In this document: positions 25,011 through 36,300 of the stretch, in pieces
How the letters are laid out: the number at the start of each line of letters is the position of its first letter
Position numbering within the stretch: position 1 is the first letter of the stretch
Assembly: GCA_014526335.1 (NCBI GenBank)
Contig: JACTAT010000002.1
Coordinates: 4,425,832-4,489,831 of the forward strand
DNA from: Chrysaora quinquecirrha
Taxonomy: Eukaryota > Cnidaria > Scyphozoa > Semaeostomeae > Pelagiidae
Length of the DNA: 64,000 nucleotides
Direction of reading: 5' to 3'
Made by a program: the position numbers and the translations under genes
The notes under the pieces: model-generated
Seen by the model: only the letters and a program-made list of their open reading frames with translations
The model's database searches: none
What the model was told of the DNA's origin: nothing

Positions 25011-27738
25011 ATGGCTGCCGGAGGATACGCATACTCGTACACGAATTTCTATGACCAGCCTGGCTTCGTGCCTCCGCCTGCTCCGAACTCTCATCCGAGA
25101 GATGGCAGAGAATCTTCAGCTTCTTCTAGACCTCAAGTAAATCATGATGACCCTCCATTTTCAAGGTGAGTGTAATGATAAACACGTTTAGCTTAGGCCG
25201 TTCTGTCTTTCGACTTCTATTCTCAGAACCGAGAAGACAAAAAAGACACCTATTTCCTCACTGTCATTGAACTGATCGGTTAACAGACTGAAAGCTGAAT
25301 TTGTTGTGAGAATCTTGTTGCTTGTAAAAAAAGCTTATTTATACGGCATTTTAAGTTAAAAATTGACTTTCTTTCCCCTGACTCTGTGTAGGTGTACCAA
25401 GAAGAAAAAAAAAAAAATAATTTGCCTTCCCTGAACCAAGAAAATGAAACTTGACATGACATACACAAGATGAATTATTTATTTTTTTAGGTATTTTCCT
25501 TCCAGTTTTAGGCCAGAACATGGATCTTTGGACACACATCTGAAATAAGACTGAAATAACAGAATCAATAGATCACTTCAGTAGAATTTAAATTGCAAGA
25601 TATCAATTTTTGAAGCAAAAATCGTATAAAACACCCAAAAATTAGTCCAGGTGCAAAGTTTTACTATATATGTTTTGGCTCAAACAATAGAGAACAATGT
25701 CTTTATTGTTTGCAAAACAATATACAAATTCAAGTGTGGCCAACCTGGTCTATTTTAAGCTCCCTGCTTTTGTAACCCTAATTAGTAAATGCCCCCCTCT
25801 CAGATTTTTATTATCAAGTACATACCTCAGATGGGTCTAATCTGATCACTTTAATTTCTAGCTCTTATGACATAAATTTTTTCTACCCAACAGGGTTTTT
25901 GTGGTTTGCAGCAAAAGCCTGAATTCAGATGACCTCAGAGCAGTTTTTGAAAAGTTTGGTATTGTAGAAGATGTTTGGGTTGTCAAAGATCGTCAAACGA
26001 AAGAAAGTAGAGGTGTTGCATATATTAAGTTTTCAAAAATGTCTGAAGCTACCTTAGCTGTTGAAGAGATGGATGGAAAACCTATTGACAACAATGATTC
26101 AAAGCCAATTAAGGTTTGTATCTATTTTTAAAGTATCACAACTGTTGCCAGTGCAGCAAAATGATGGGGTAGACCCTGAGTTAGAGGTGGTATGGCCTAT
26201 TGGTCAAGGGGTTTGGCTCACAGTCGTGAGGTTGCAGGTTTGCATCTTGTCATTACCAGTCAACTCGACATTCCATCCTTCTGAGGTTGACCAATGAGTA
26301 CACAGGGTATTTGTCAAGATTAGCTAGATAGCTGCCAAAACTCCCAACCTGCTTTAACAAAGTGCTGTGGCATTATGGAAGTTTGAAGGTGCTGTGGCAT
26401 TGTGGTGTAATCCAGCTGTCTTTTGGTGTCAGGAGCTCAGTGTGGCCAGGGTTTGAGCCCAGCCACAGTATCGTCACAGCCAGGGTCGAGGTCTTGATTA
26501 GTAAACCTACTACTGAGATCCTAGTGACTGGCGCTAAAGCACCATTTCACCTTCAACAAATAAAGACTGCTTGCTTGCTTGCTACAGTTGGCATATCATG
26601 CTAGGCAAAAATTTAAAGTCTATAAAATGACCATGTGAATCAAATTTTAGGCAATCATTGCTAAACCAAAGTCAAGCAAGTCAACTGAAGATTTTGATGA
26701 TGCAACTGCTCTCACAAGATTATTCATTGTCATTCCAAAGAAATTAGATGAGCCTGCTGTGAGAGATATATTTGAAGAATATGGAGAGGTTGATTATGTT
26801 CAAATTGTTAAAGACAGAAGAACAAGAGAACCAAAGGGTTTTGGTTATGTAAACTTCAAAAAGCCTTATTTTGCTGCACTTGCTTTGGAAGGATGTGATA
26901 AGTCATTTAGAGCTGTAATGGCAGAGCCAAAATCAGCAAGAATGAAGAGAGAGTCTGTGTCAGAACCTGGTGGGTATCCATATGCACCAAGCCAAGGTCA
27001 TGCTGAGCATAGTTTTGGTAGCAGTTCTCAAGACCCCTATGCCCCTCCAGCATTTGCACTTAATCTTGGCTATTCAGATTCTAGGTCATCAGGAGGTGTT
27101 TGCAATCGCCTTCAAGTTAATCATTCACCTACTATCACTCAAGATCAACTTGCAAGACTGTTTGACTTGATTCCAGGCATGGAGTTGTGTGATTTGAAAA
27201 AGAATTACCAAACAGGAGAGTCTAAAGGAATAGCGTTTGTTGTGTACAACAGTATTGGGGCATCTGTCTATGCAAAGGAGAAGCTAAATGGGTTTGAATA
27301 CCCCCAGGCTACAAACTTTCAGTGAGGTATGCACCTGATGATGACGGCTTTGCTGTTCCAGTCGGAGAATATATCCCTGCTCCAACAGCCCCCATGCCTA
27401 ATATGCCAAGCAAAATATTAACCACAGCAGCTCTACCAGCCCCAAAACCTTTTGCAGACCCAAAAGCAGAAGTGGCTGAAAGATTGTTCATAGTTTGCAC
27501 ACCGAATGCACCAAATGATAAATGCTTGAAAGATGTTTTCAGCCGTTTTGGAGATCTCATTGATGTCTATATGTTGAAAAACAAGAATTTTGGATATGCT
27601 AAATACGCTACAAAAAGTGCTGCAGTAGCTGCGATGGAAACCTTGAACGGTGAAGAAATAATGGGAGTTAGAGTCAAAGTTCTTCCAGCTGACCCACCAA
27701 AGTCACAAGACCCTGCAAGAAAGCGGCCACGTACTTAA
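25011..27738 (+). CDS. RBM45: RNA-binding protein 45 (four RRM domains)
   Basis: RNA-binding protein of the RBM45/DRB1 family, expected to bind RNA and shuttle between nucleus and cytoplasm. Exons: 25011-25165, 25894-26113, 26651-27738. RRM1 follows exon 2 (VFVVCS; RGVAYIKF), RRM2 starts at about 26720 (RLFIVIPKK; KGFGYVNF), RRM3 at about 27105 (KGIAFVVY), RRM4 at about 27478 (RLFIVC; FGYAKY). The end, ARKRPRT, is basic and NLS-like, as in vertebrate RBM45. An apparent single missing C in CCCCC at 27301-27305 breaks the frame between GFEYP and the following GYKLSVRYAP in RRM3; with one more C the protein is about 487 residues, near the 476 of the human protein. An in-frame ATG at 24978 is possible, but 25011 has G at +4 and fits better. 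Confidence 0.92.
25558..25690. mobile_element. Solo arm of a foldback element family
   Basis: The phrases attgcaagatatcaattttt, gcaaaaatcgtataaa, cacccaaaaattagtc and aggtgcaaagttttacta match the reverse complement of the right arm of the palindromic element at 43436-43840. Only one arm is clear here. It lies in RBM45 intron 1. Confidence 0.55.
26186..26335 (+). repeat. tRNA-derived SINE head (family C)
   Basis: The start, ggtatggcctattggtcaag, and gtgaggttgcaggtttgcat match the layout of A and B boxes of a serine/leucine-type tRNA-derived SINE. It lies in RBM45 intron 2, directly before a family A SINE. Confidence 0.5.
26385..26590 (+). repeat. tRNA-derived SINE (family A)
   Basis: It runs from gaaggtgctgtggcattgtg through gtgtggccagggtttgagcc, gtcacagccagggtcgaggt and gatcctagtgactggcgcta to caccatttcaccttc, and ends in a short ttgc repeat. 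It is highly similar to 63633-63809. The B-box-like phrase is gggtttgagccc. It lies in RBM45 intron 2. Confidence 0.75.
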
Positions 27739-28340
27739 TGCATCAGAAATGCTGCTGTTTGATGCTGTATTCGTTTTGTATTATCCAAGGTATGTTTTTG
27801 TTGTTTTAACTCTCATAGATGATAAGCAGTTCTTTCAAAATATTCTCATTTCTATCAAGCTCTGCCCATGACGAGAAAGAAAATAGCCAAATTAACCTAT
27901 TCCACATCAAATTTCCTACTGAAACAGCCCTTTTATCAAAAATCGAGACTAATTTTTCTAGATATAAGGTTCAGGTTTATGAGTTATTGCCCTTAACCCT
28001 AAAATGTGTTTTGTAAATTTTTTTGACAGAGCAGTAAAAAAGGCCGATATCGACGCTTTAACCAACTCCACTTTTTCGGACAAACGTGACAAAAAACTTT
28101 TAATTGACCATTAATTACTACTCCTTAGATCATATCATTGTCCATGATATTTCTCTTTTGCACTAACGATAGTCTATTCTTTAAAATTTAGTTACAATTT
28201 ACCTCCTAGACCACAAATAGATAATGGTAGCGTACATGGTAAATATTCTTCTCCTTTATTTGAACACAATTTAGTGCACTTAAACGTAATATATAATAAC
28301 TAGCTTAAATATGTAGAAATAATTGCACAAAGCATATTAA
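27739..28340. other. RBM45 3' flank
   Basis: AT-rich, no gene recognised. The first few hundred bases are probably RBM45 3' UTR. Confidence 0.4.
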
Positions 28341-28885
28341 AACATGGCTGAACAATGAACACAATTCACAAAGCATGAAGAAAACGAACTGCAAACACGA
28401 ACAAGTTACAGAAGACAAGCTTACTAGAAAACTATTGTTGCTGTCACATGAGATTCTCAATAAGATTTCGCACAAGGAACAGACAGAAAACATGTCAGAC
28501 AAACTGGGACATGGTTTCACCACATATACAAGCTTTGAGCATATTGCAAACACGAACAGTTGACGGAGGACTCGCTTGCAAAAACATTTATGGCTGTGAC
28601 ATTGGCTGTTATTAGAGATACTCTACGAATTTCGTACAAGAAACTAAACAACTGTTCTTCAGTGTTTGCCAATACGATGCCAGAGAAACTGCGACATGGT
28701 TAAACAACGTACACAAAGTGTGGAGAATACAAACTGGTGAAACCCAACCCAAACACGTTACTGTAAGACACACGTTATTCTAATGCAAGAGTTAAGAACT
28801 TGTCGTAAAATCTCAATAAAATGTCGTAACGTCTGCAGGAAATTGACGAACAGTTCACGATGCCGAGAGAAACCATGCCAGACGA
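28341..28885. repeat. Diverged tandem repeat of about 165-185 bp
   Basis: Three units begin with acatgg (28341, 28509, 28693) and a fourth start lies near 28877. They share, in order, the themes aca(a)aagc, aaacacga/aaacacgtta, a ctgtgac/ctgtcac block, a cacaag/gtacaag block and a gccagagaaac block. The copies are strongly diverged. The stretch to 29391 that follows has an open frame with a possible TM helix (ending 29256), which I do not accept as a gene. Confidence 0.45.
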
Positions 28886-29486
28886 CTTGTCTAACAATGT
28901 TGCTGCTATTTAACTGTTATATCCAAGAAAAGTTTCATACCTCGCACTACCGCACACAAACGGGACATGGATATGTTTACGATAACAGTGGGAATCTATT
29001 TAGTATCACCGAAGTACCCTCGACTGTTCCTCAGAGAACTCCAAATGAAGCCATGAGTAACCTGTTCCTACTGCTGTTAACTTTTTCATGTACTGAAGAC
29101 CTCGTGTTTTTGCTGTTTTCTGTTCTACTGATACATATTATATACTTGAAATCGACGAAAACAACTTATCAGCTAATATCTGATTCTTCTGACATTGACC
29201 ATGATGATAATGACCATGCTGGATTGAAAATCGCAGACGCTTATGAACCCATTTAGACTTTTCGTCGTATTGTATGATTTAGACGTTTAGACTGTGACCT
29301 TAAACAGCTTGAATGTGCGTTATTTACTATTCTACAAAGTTATTAACTAACTGATTTGATTTGAATAAGTAGTGCAATCGCTTAGGAGTCAAATTGTGCA
29401 CTTTATGATACAAGCATGAAATTTGGCACAAGTACAGAGTTTGATGCGCCAAACAAAATGAGAAACAGACCCAACTCAGAAAATGG

Positions 29487-30300
29487 CCCCGAAAGCTATT
29501 TTTAGACTGGGGTACTTGACCCCAATCCCCAAAAACTTTTTCTTCTATAACTCAAAAACTATTAACGATACAGAACTGAAAATGAGTACAGTTACATACT
29601 TTAATATGCTTAATACAACGAACAACAGATCCATTAAAAAATTTCCCCCTAAAGCTATTTTTAGACTGGGGTACTTGACCCCAATCCCCAAAAACTTTTT
29701 TTCTATAACTCGGAAACTATTAACGATACAGAACTGAAAATGAGTACAGTTACATATTTTAATATGCTTAATACAACGAAAAACAGATCCATTCAAAAAA
29801 TTCCCCGAAAGCTATTTTTAGACTGGGGTACTTGACCCCATCCCCAAAAATATTTTTTCTATAACTTGCAAACTATTTCCGATACGCAACTGAAAATGAG
29901 TACAGTTACATATTTGGTATGCTTAATACAACGAAAAACAGATCCATTCAAAAAAATTCCCCCGAAAGCTATTTTTAGACTGGGGTACTTGACCCCAGCC
30001 CCAAAAGTATCTTTTTCTATAACTTGCAAACTATTTCCGATACGCAACTGAAGATGAGTACAGTTACATATTTGGTATGCTTAATACAACGAACAACAGA
30101 TCCATTCAAAAAATTCCCCCGAAAGCTATTTTTAGATTGGGGTACTTGACCCCAGCCCCAAAACATTTTTCCTCTATAACTCGGAAACTATTTACAATAC
30201 AGCACTGAAAATTAGCAAAGTTACATATTTGGTATGCTTAATACAACGAACAACAGATCCATTCAACGAAATTCCCCCAAAGTTATTTTTAGACATGGGT
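29487..30300. repeat. Tandem 157-bp units in the left arm of the foldback element
   Basis: The phrase gaaagctatttttagactgg followed by ggtacttgacccc recurs at about 29491, 29651, 29808, 29965, 30121 and, degenerate, 30280; the period is 156-160 bp. Each unit also has cagttacatattt, gcttaatacaacga and cagatccatt. The right arm has only two such units (about 33058 and 33216), so the arms changed copy number after the inversion arose. Confidence 0.85.
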
Positions 30301-31424
30301 ACTCGGGTGTAGCCCTCTATAGGGTTTCCAACTCAGAAGTTATTACGATTCGAAATTCGTGTGACGTCATCAAAACGCAAAACTGATATCTTGAGTCTTA
30401 ACCGTTTCGTGCATAAATCTTTCTTTTGATGTGTTCAGCGTTACTTTTAGGATAAAAGCATCATGTTCTCGGTCACGTACGCTAATTTTTGTCATTTCAA
30501 ACCTTAAATTACGAAGAATGCTCGTAATTTCAATTGCGATGCAGCTAGGGTTCCGAACTACTATGAATGTTGAAAAAGATGCAAAAGATAAAACATTTTC
30601 TGCTTACTTTCTCTGAGAATGGTAATATGATTGAGCTAGATAGATCTAAGCACTAAAAAGTGGATCTCAAGGTAATCATATACCAAAAATAGGGGCACTG
30701 CTTACAAAAGTTGAACAGGCGCAGTTTGATACGTGGTCACTTGGTTAGGAAGAATGCTCAAAGAAAGAGGGGAACTGCCATTGAGGGTTGAGTTTCATTG
30801 CATAGACGAAACTCCATATCATCAATAGGTATGTCCATTTCAGTCGACAAGATTGGCGAAAGACAAGAAGAAATTGCGCAGCCACTTGCCAGCTACTTGC
30901 GATTGCTGAAATGAACTGGAGCGAATCTTAGCGAAGCCAATCGACCGATTCAGTTTTAGTTCAATATTTCGGCAACAAAATTTGTGCCAGAATAGGAGCC
31001 ACAAGCCAGATAATATCTGAATCTGCGAACTTACCCTATAAATCCTATTTAGCCTTTTTCTTACGTTTTTTTATTATTATCATTCAGTGCTCGTCTCTGC
31101 TATTATTGGAGAACTCATCCCACAAAGCCGCACTTACAAAGTTATACATTTGTCAACGTAACAACTTGCGAACTGCGTCTCTCACCTTGAAGCTCTAAAA
31201 CGTAATCAAAATTCTTTGCAAAAGTCAATTCAAATAGCTTATCGATTACTGTTATTGTAATCTTGTATAAATCTCTGTATTATGCCTATTAAGACTGATA
31301 AAAAGTGGCACACTTCGTACTTTAGCACGAAAGTGAACGGATTTTTCTGTGTTTCGGGTGAACCGTAGTATTTGAATTCCCCTCCAATCCACCACCAAGC
31401 CTGGTTTCCAAACTAGCAATATCC

Positions 31425-32390
31425 GTGCCTATGCCTTCGCCTACTCCTATGCCTTCATCTACACCTTCGCCTGTGCCTATGCCTTGGCCTACAACAATGC
31501 CTTCATCTACACATACACCTGTTCCTATGCCTTCGCCTATGCCTTTGCCTTCATCTACACCTGTGCCTATGCCTTCGGCTACAACAATGCCTTCATCTAC
31601 ACATACACCTGTTCCTATGCCTTCGCCTATGCCTTTGCCTTCATCTACACCTGTGCCTATGCCTTCGCCTACAACAATGCCTTCATCTACACATACACCT
31701 GTTCCTATGCCTTTGCCTTCGTCTTCACCTGTGCCTATGCCTTGGCCTACAACAATGCCTTCATCTACACATACACCTGTTCCTATGCCTTCGCCTATGC
31801 CTTTGCCTTCATCTACACCTGTGCCTATGCCTTCGGCTACAACAATGCCTTCATCTACACATACACCTGTTCCTATGCCTTTGCCTTCGTCTTCACCTGT
31901 GCCTATGCCTTCGCCTACACCAATGCCTACATCTACACCTACACCCGTGCCTATGGCTTTGCCTATGCCTTTGCCTTCGTCTACACCTGTAGCGATTCCT
32001 TCGCCTACACCTATGCCTTCATCTACACCTACACCTGTGCCTATGCCTTCGCCTATGCCTTTGCTACATCTACACCTACGCCGGTGCCTGTGCCTATGCC
32101 TTCGCCGATGCCTACACCTATACCTATGCCTTAGCCTAGACCTATGCCTTCACCTACACATACACCTGTTCCTGTGCCTTCGCCTATGCCTTTGCCTTCG
32201 TCTACACCTGTGCCTATGCCTTCGCCTACACCAATGCCTAAATCTAGATCTACACCTGTGCCTATGCCTATGCCTTCGCCTATGTCTTTGCCTATACCTA
32301 TACCTGTGCCTTAACCTACACCTGTGCCTTCATCTACACCTACACTTGTTCCTATGCCTTCGCCTATGCCTTTGTCTACAACTTATCGAC
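31425..32390. repeat. Proline-coding minisatellite, all plus frames open
   Basis: Nested repeat of 6/12-base words (cctatg, ccttcg, tctaca) arranged in a higher-order unit of about 90 bp between 31499 and about 31900. One frame reads Pro-Met-Pro-Ser-like for 338 codons, another Ala-Phe/Tyr-rich for 216 codons. The period is a multiple of three, so long frames arise without selection. It is the core of the foldback element. Confidence 0.85.
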
Positions 32391-33368
32391 ATAGGTGTCT
32401 GCCGTCTTCTCGAACATTTACGGCTACATAATTCAAATTAAAGACCGTGGTCATAAAAAGTAATTCGCTCTATCTGGCTCAATCATATTACCATTCTCAG
32501 AGAAAGTAAGCAGAAAATGTTTTATCTTTTGCATCTTTTTCAACATTCATGATAGTTCGGAGCCCTAGCTGTATCGCAATTGAAATTACGAGCATTCTTC
32601 GTAATTTAAGGTTTGAAATGCAAAAATTAGCGTACGTGACCAAGAACATGATGCTTTTATCCTAAAAGTAACGCTGAACACATCAAAAGAAAGATTTATG
32701 CACGAAACGGTTAAGACTCAAAATATCAGTTTTGCGTTTTGATGACGTCACACAAATTTCGAATCGTAATAACTTCTGAGTATTAAGCCAAATCGAATTG
32801 GTGTTTTATAATTTTTTGCTCCATTTGAGATGTTCTTTCTGACCATATCTTAAAAACACAAAATTCAAAAGTCAGATTTTCACTGACCGTAACTTTTCTA
32901 CGTCATCGATGACGTCACAACCATTGATTTGCCAGAATGTTCCCAAGTCTTAAAATGACCACCAACCACCAAAGAGTCCAAAACTACTTTAAAATTTCCG
33001 GTTACCCAGTGTGCTAGAATGTTGCCAAAATGCCCTGTCTAAAATGTTTTGGGGGCTGGGGTCAAGTACCCCAGTCTAAAAATAGCTTTCGGGGGAATTT
33101 TTTGAATGGATTTGTTATTCCTTGTATTAAGCATATTAAAATATGTAACTGCACTAACTTTCAGCTGCGCATCGCAAATAGTTTCCAAGTTATAGAAGGA
33201 AACTCTGTGGGGGCTGGGCCCAAGTACCCCAGTCTAAAAATAGCTTTCGGGGCCATTTTCTGAGTTGGGTCTGTTTCTCATTTTGTTTGGCGCATCAAAC
33301 TCTGTACTTGTGCCAAATTTCATGCTTGTATCATAAAATGCACAATTCATACCGATTTTGGTGTTAAG

Positions 33369-36300
33369 CGAACCCACTATACATCGAAAAGACATCAACC
33401 CTTACGTTGAGCAATGGGAAAATGATGGTTTATTTCCAGCACATCAAGTATTCAAGAATTTAGGCGATGCAGGATTCCTCGGTGTTAATAAACCAGTGGA
33501 ATACGGTGGACTTGGGCTTGACTATTCTTATTCTGTTGCCGTTGCGGAGGAGCTAGGTACGCCCATATCCAAGAAAACGCCCCCTTCATTGTTGATTTTG
33601 ATTCTCCAAAGTGCTACCTTTTATTAGATACTTGGAAAGATTTTCACATTGGGCAATCCAGCTGTTGGCAACACACTGCAGAGAAGCCATGGCATTTGCA
33701 CATCAGTTTTTTCAACTGAACAATCATTAATTGGCTAACAGTAGGATAGAACAATAGGAAGGGCCAGGGGTCTCCCCCTTGCCTTTGTATGAGTTTTGAA
33801 ATTCTTTGATTTTCCTATTGTCTTGTCCTGAATTTCTTGCTTCTGCCCCTGCTGCCTGGTACCCCGATGCCTTGCCTCCAGTGCCTCTGAAAAGGGCTCT
33901 TGGACACCTTGGGTCTTGTTGATAGCTGAATTACTCTGCTAACAGGGTGTGGGAAGTTGACCCTGTTGCCGAAAAAAACTGGGCACTTAGCTCAAATTTT
34001 CACATTATTTATTTGGTTTTATGATTAAATTCTAGGTAACATTCATTGTGGCTCAATTCCAATGGCTATTGGTGTCCAGACTGACATGTGCACTCCTGCT
34101 CTTGCTAAATTTGGTAGTCATGAGTTGAAGCAACAGTTCTTAGCACCAAGTATTGCAGGGGACTATGTTGGATGCATTGGGGTCAGTGAAGTGGAAGCTG
34201 GATCTGATGTTGCAGGTATTAGAACGAAAGCTGTCAAAGATGGAGGTATGTAATGTTTTTGCACCTTGTAAACCATTTTTCCTCACCATCATCATGATCA
34301 TTATGATTATCATCATAGTAATCATAATCAACATTTTAATACTGTCATCATTATCATCTCCATGATAATTATCATTATTAACATTATGATTCTGGTTTCT
34401 AGTCAACTTGCCCAACTACCAATGCACCCCATTGCCAACTTGCCCCACTTTTAGGTCAACTTGCCCTACTTTCAAAGTCAACTTGGCCCACCTGCAAAGT
34501 CAACTCATCCCAGATCAAAAGTCAACTTGCTCCAACAGGATTACACATGTTTAAAGTTGGGGGCTCCATCCCCAAACCCCCTGTCATCGCACTGATAGTT
34601 TTATTCAATTTTATCATTTTCTATCATTTATTTAATGGTGGGGCCAGTTGACTTGACAGATGGTGCAAGTTGACTTTGAAGGTTGGGCAACATGATTTGA
34701 AAGAGGTCCGACTTGACCATGTTAAGTAGGGGCGAGTTGGTAGTGGAGCAACTTGACCTCTTACCATGATTCTCATCCTCTTCATCATCGTCATCATCAT
34801 CGTCATAATCAGCCAGATGATCATCATGGTCATCAATATTATTATCATCTGTACCAGCATCATGTATAAATGGAATCTGCAACATGTGCCTGCATGTATT
34901 TCAGATGATTACATAATCAATGGAGGAAAAATGTGGACAACAAATGGTGGACAGGCAGACTGGATGTGTGTACTTGCAAACACAAGTGATGGCCCACCAC
35001 ATAAGAACAAGTCATTGATTATCATACCCAAAGACACACCTGGTTTCACTGTTGAGAAGAAGCTTGATAAACTTGGCATGTGGTGCTCAGATACTGTGCA
35101 GTCACACTTTGAAGATGTAAGAGTGCCCCAAAAATTCAGAATTGGAAAAGAAGGCATGGGATTTATATATCAAATGTGGCAGTTTCAAGAGGAAAGACTT
35201 TTTGCAGGAGGGTCATGTAAGTGTTTTATTGTTCTTTAACCCAGTATAACCCTACAATAACCCTTGTAAAGCCCTAGGATTATACTACTACAACCCAAGC
35301 ATAAACATAGGATTATCCTATGCTAACCCTAGGGTAACTCAAAGATAAACCTAGTATAAACATAGGATAACTCTAGTATAACCCTGGATAACCCTTGCAT
35401 AACACTAGGATAACCCTAGTAATAATCCTATGATAACCCAAGGATAATGCAAGTATTACCCTTGGATAACCCTAGTGTATCCCTAGGATAATTGTACCGT
35501 AACCCTAGAATAACCCTAATGTAACCCTACAATTATCCTAGTATAACCCTAGAATAACCATACTACCCTAGTGTAATCCTAGTAAAACATTAGGATAATC
35601 CTAGTATAACCCTAGTATAACCCCAGGATAATCCTAGTATAACTGTAGGATAACCATAGTGTAACCCAAGGATTATCCTAGTATTGCCCTAAAATGGCAC
35701 CTTTCTTATGAGATGGTGAAATATTCTACCACTCTTTTATCTAATTTCTTTGTTTTAATTTTTTGTAGGCCTAGTTGCCTTTGACAGAGCAATAAAGGAA
35801 ACAGCAAAATATTGCAGCCAACGAAAGATCTTTGGAAAGCCTGTTCTCAACAATCAAATTGTTCATTACAAATTGGCTGAGTTGCAAACTGAAGTTGAGT
35901 TATTAAGATCACTCCTTTACAGAGCTGCAGGTGAGAATGATGGTATTATTTAATAAAGATAGTAAATCAGATGTGCTGTCTAAACCCAGGCTTATATCGA
36001 AATGTTTGACTATAGAACAGAACCACAGAATATGGATTACGCGGATAATACTAATCCTTATTCTGTGACAGAACTATAGCCAAATAGAACTTATGGGATA
36101 CAGTTGATCGGTTGATCATTGATCGATTGATCACGGTCGCCAGAGCGCTAAGGTCGACTGCGACTGACGTGAATCAGTTTTCCTTGATCACAGTGCAAGA
36201 AAACGTCAAACTTTCTCGAACTGTGTGCCGATAGTTGCCCTCAATAGAGAACCAACTAGCTGCAAGAGTTCTAATGTCCACATACTAGTTGCGTTAGTTC

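Larger units (their letters stand above)
29392..33348. mobile_element. Large foldback element with internal minisatellite
   Basis: The outer ends are inverted: aattgtgcactttatgatac at 29392 faces gtatcataaaatgcacaatt ending at 33348. The arms continue inward: 29392-29530 matches 33210-33348, the 157-bp units match 33040-33240, and about 30340-30645 matches about 32469-32785. The left arm is about 1.25 kb and the right about 0.88 kb; the right holds a unique 250-bp part (about 32786-33038). The centre (30646-32468) carries a minisatellite. No transposase and no clear target duplication were seen, so it looks like a non-autonomous foldback element. It ends about 20 bases before the first recognised exon of the acyl-CoA dehydrogenase. 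Confidence 0.85.

Noticed and set aside
28783..29256. Open frame of 157 codons with a possible transmembrane helix
   Set aside because: It starts inside a diverged tandem repeat, has no family likeness, and no promoter or splice support was seen.
29483..30051. Repeated short frames with phrases like AIFRLGYLTP
   Set aside because: They are translations of the 157-bp units of the foldback element; no conserved start or protein likeness.
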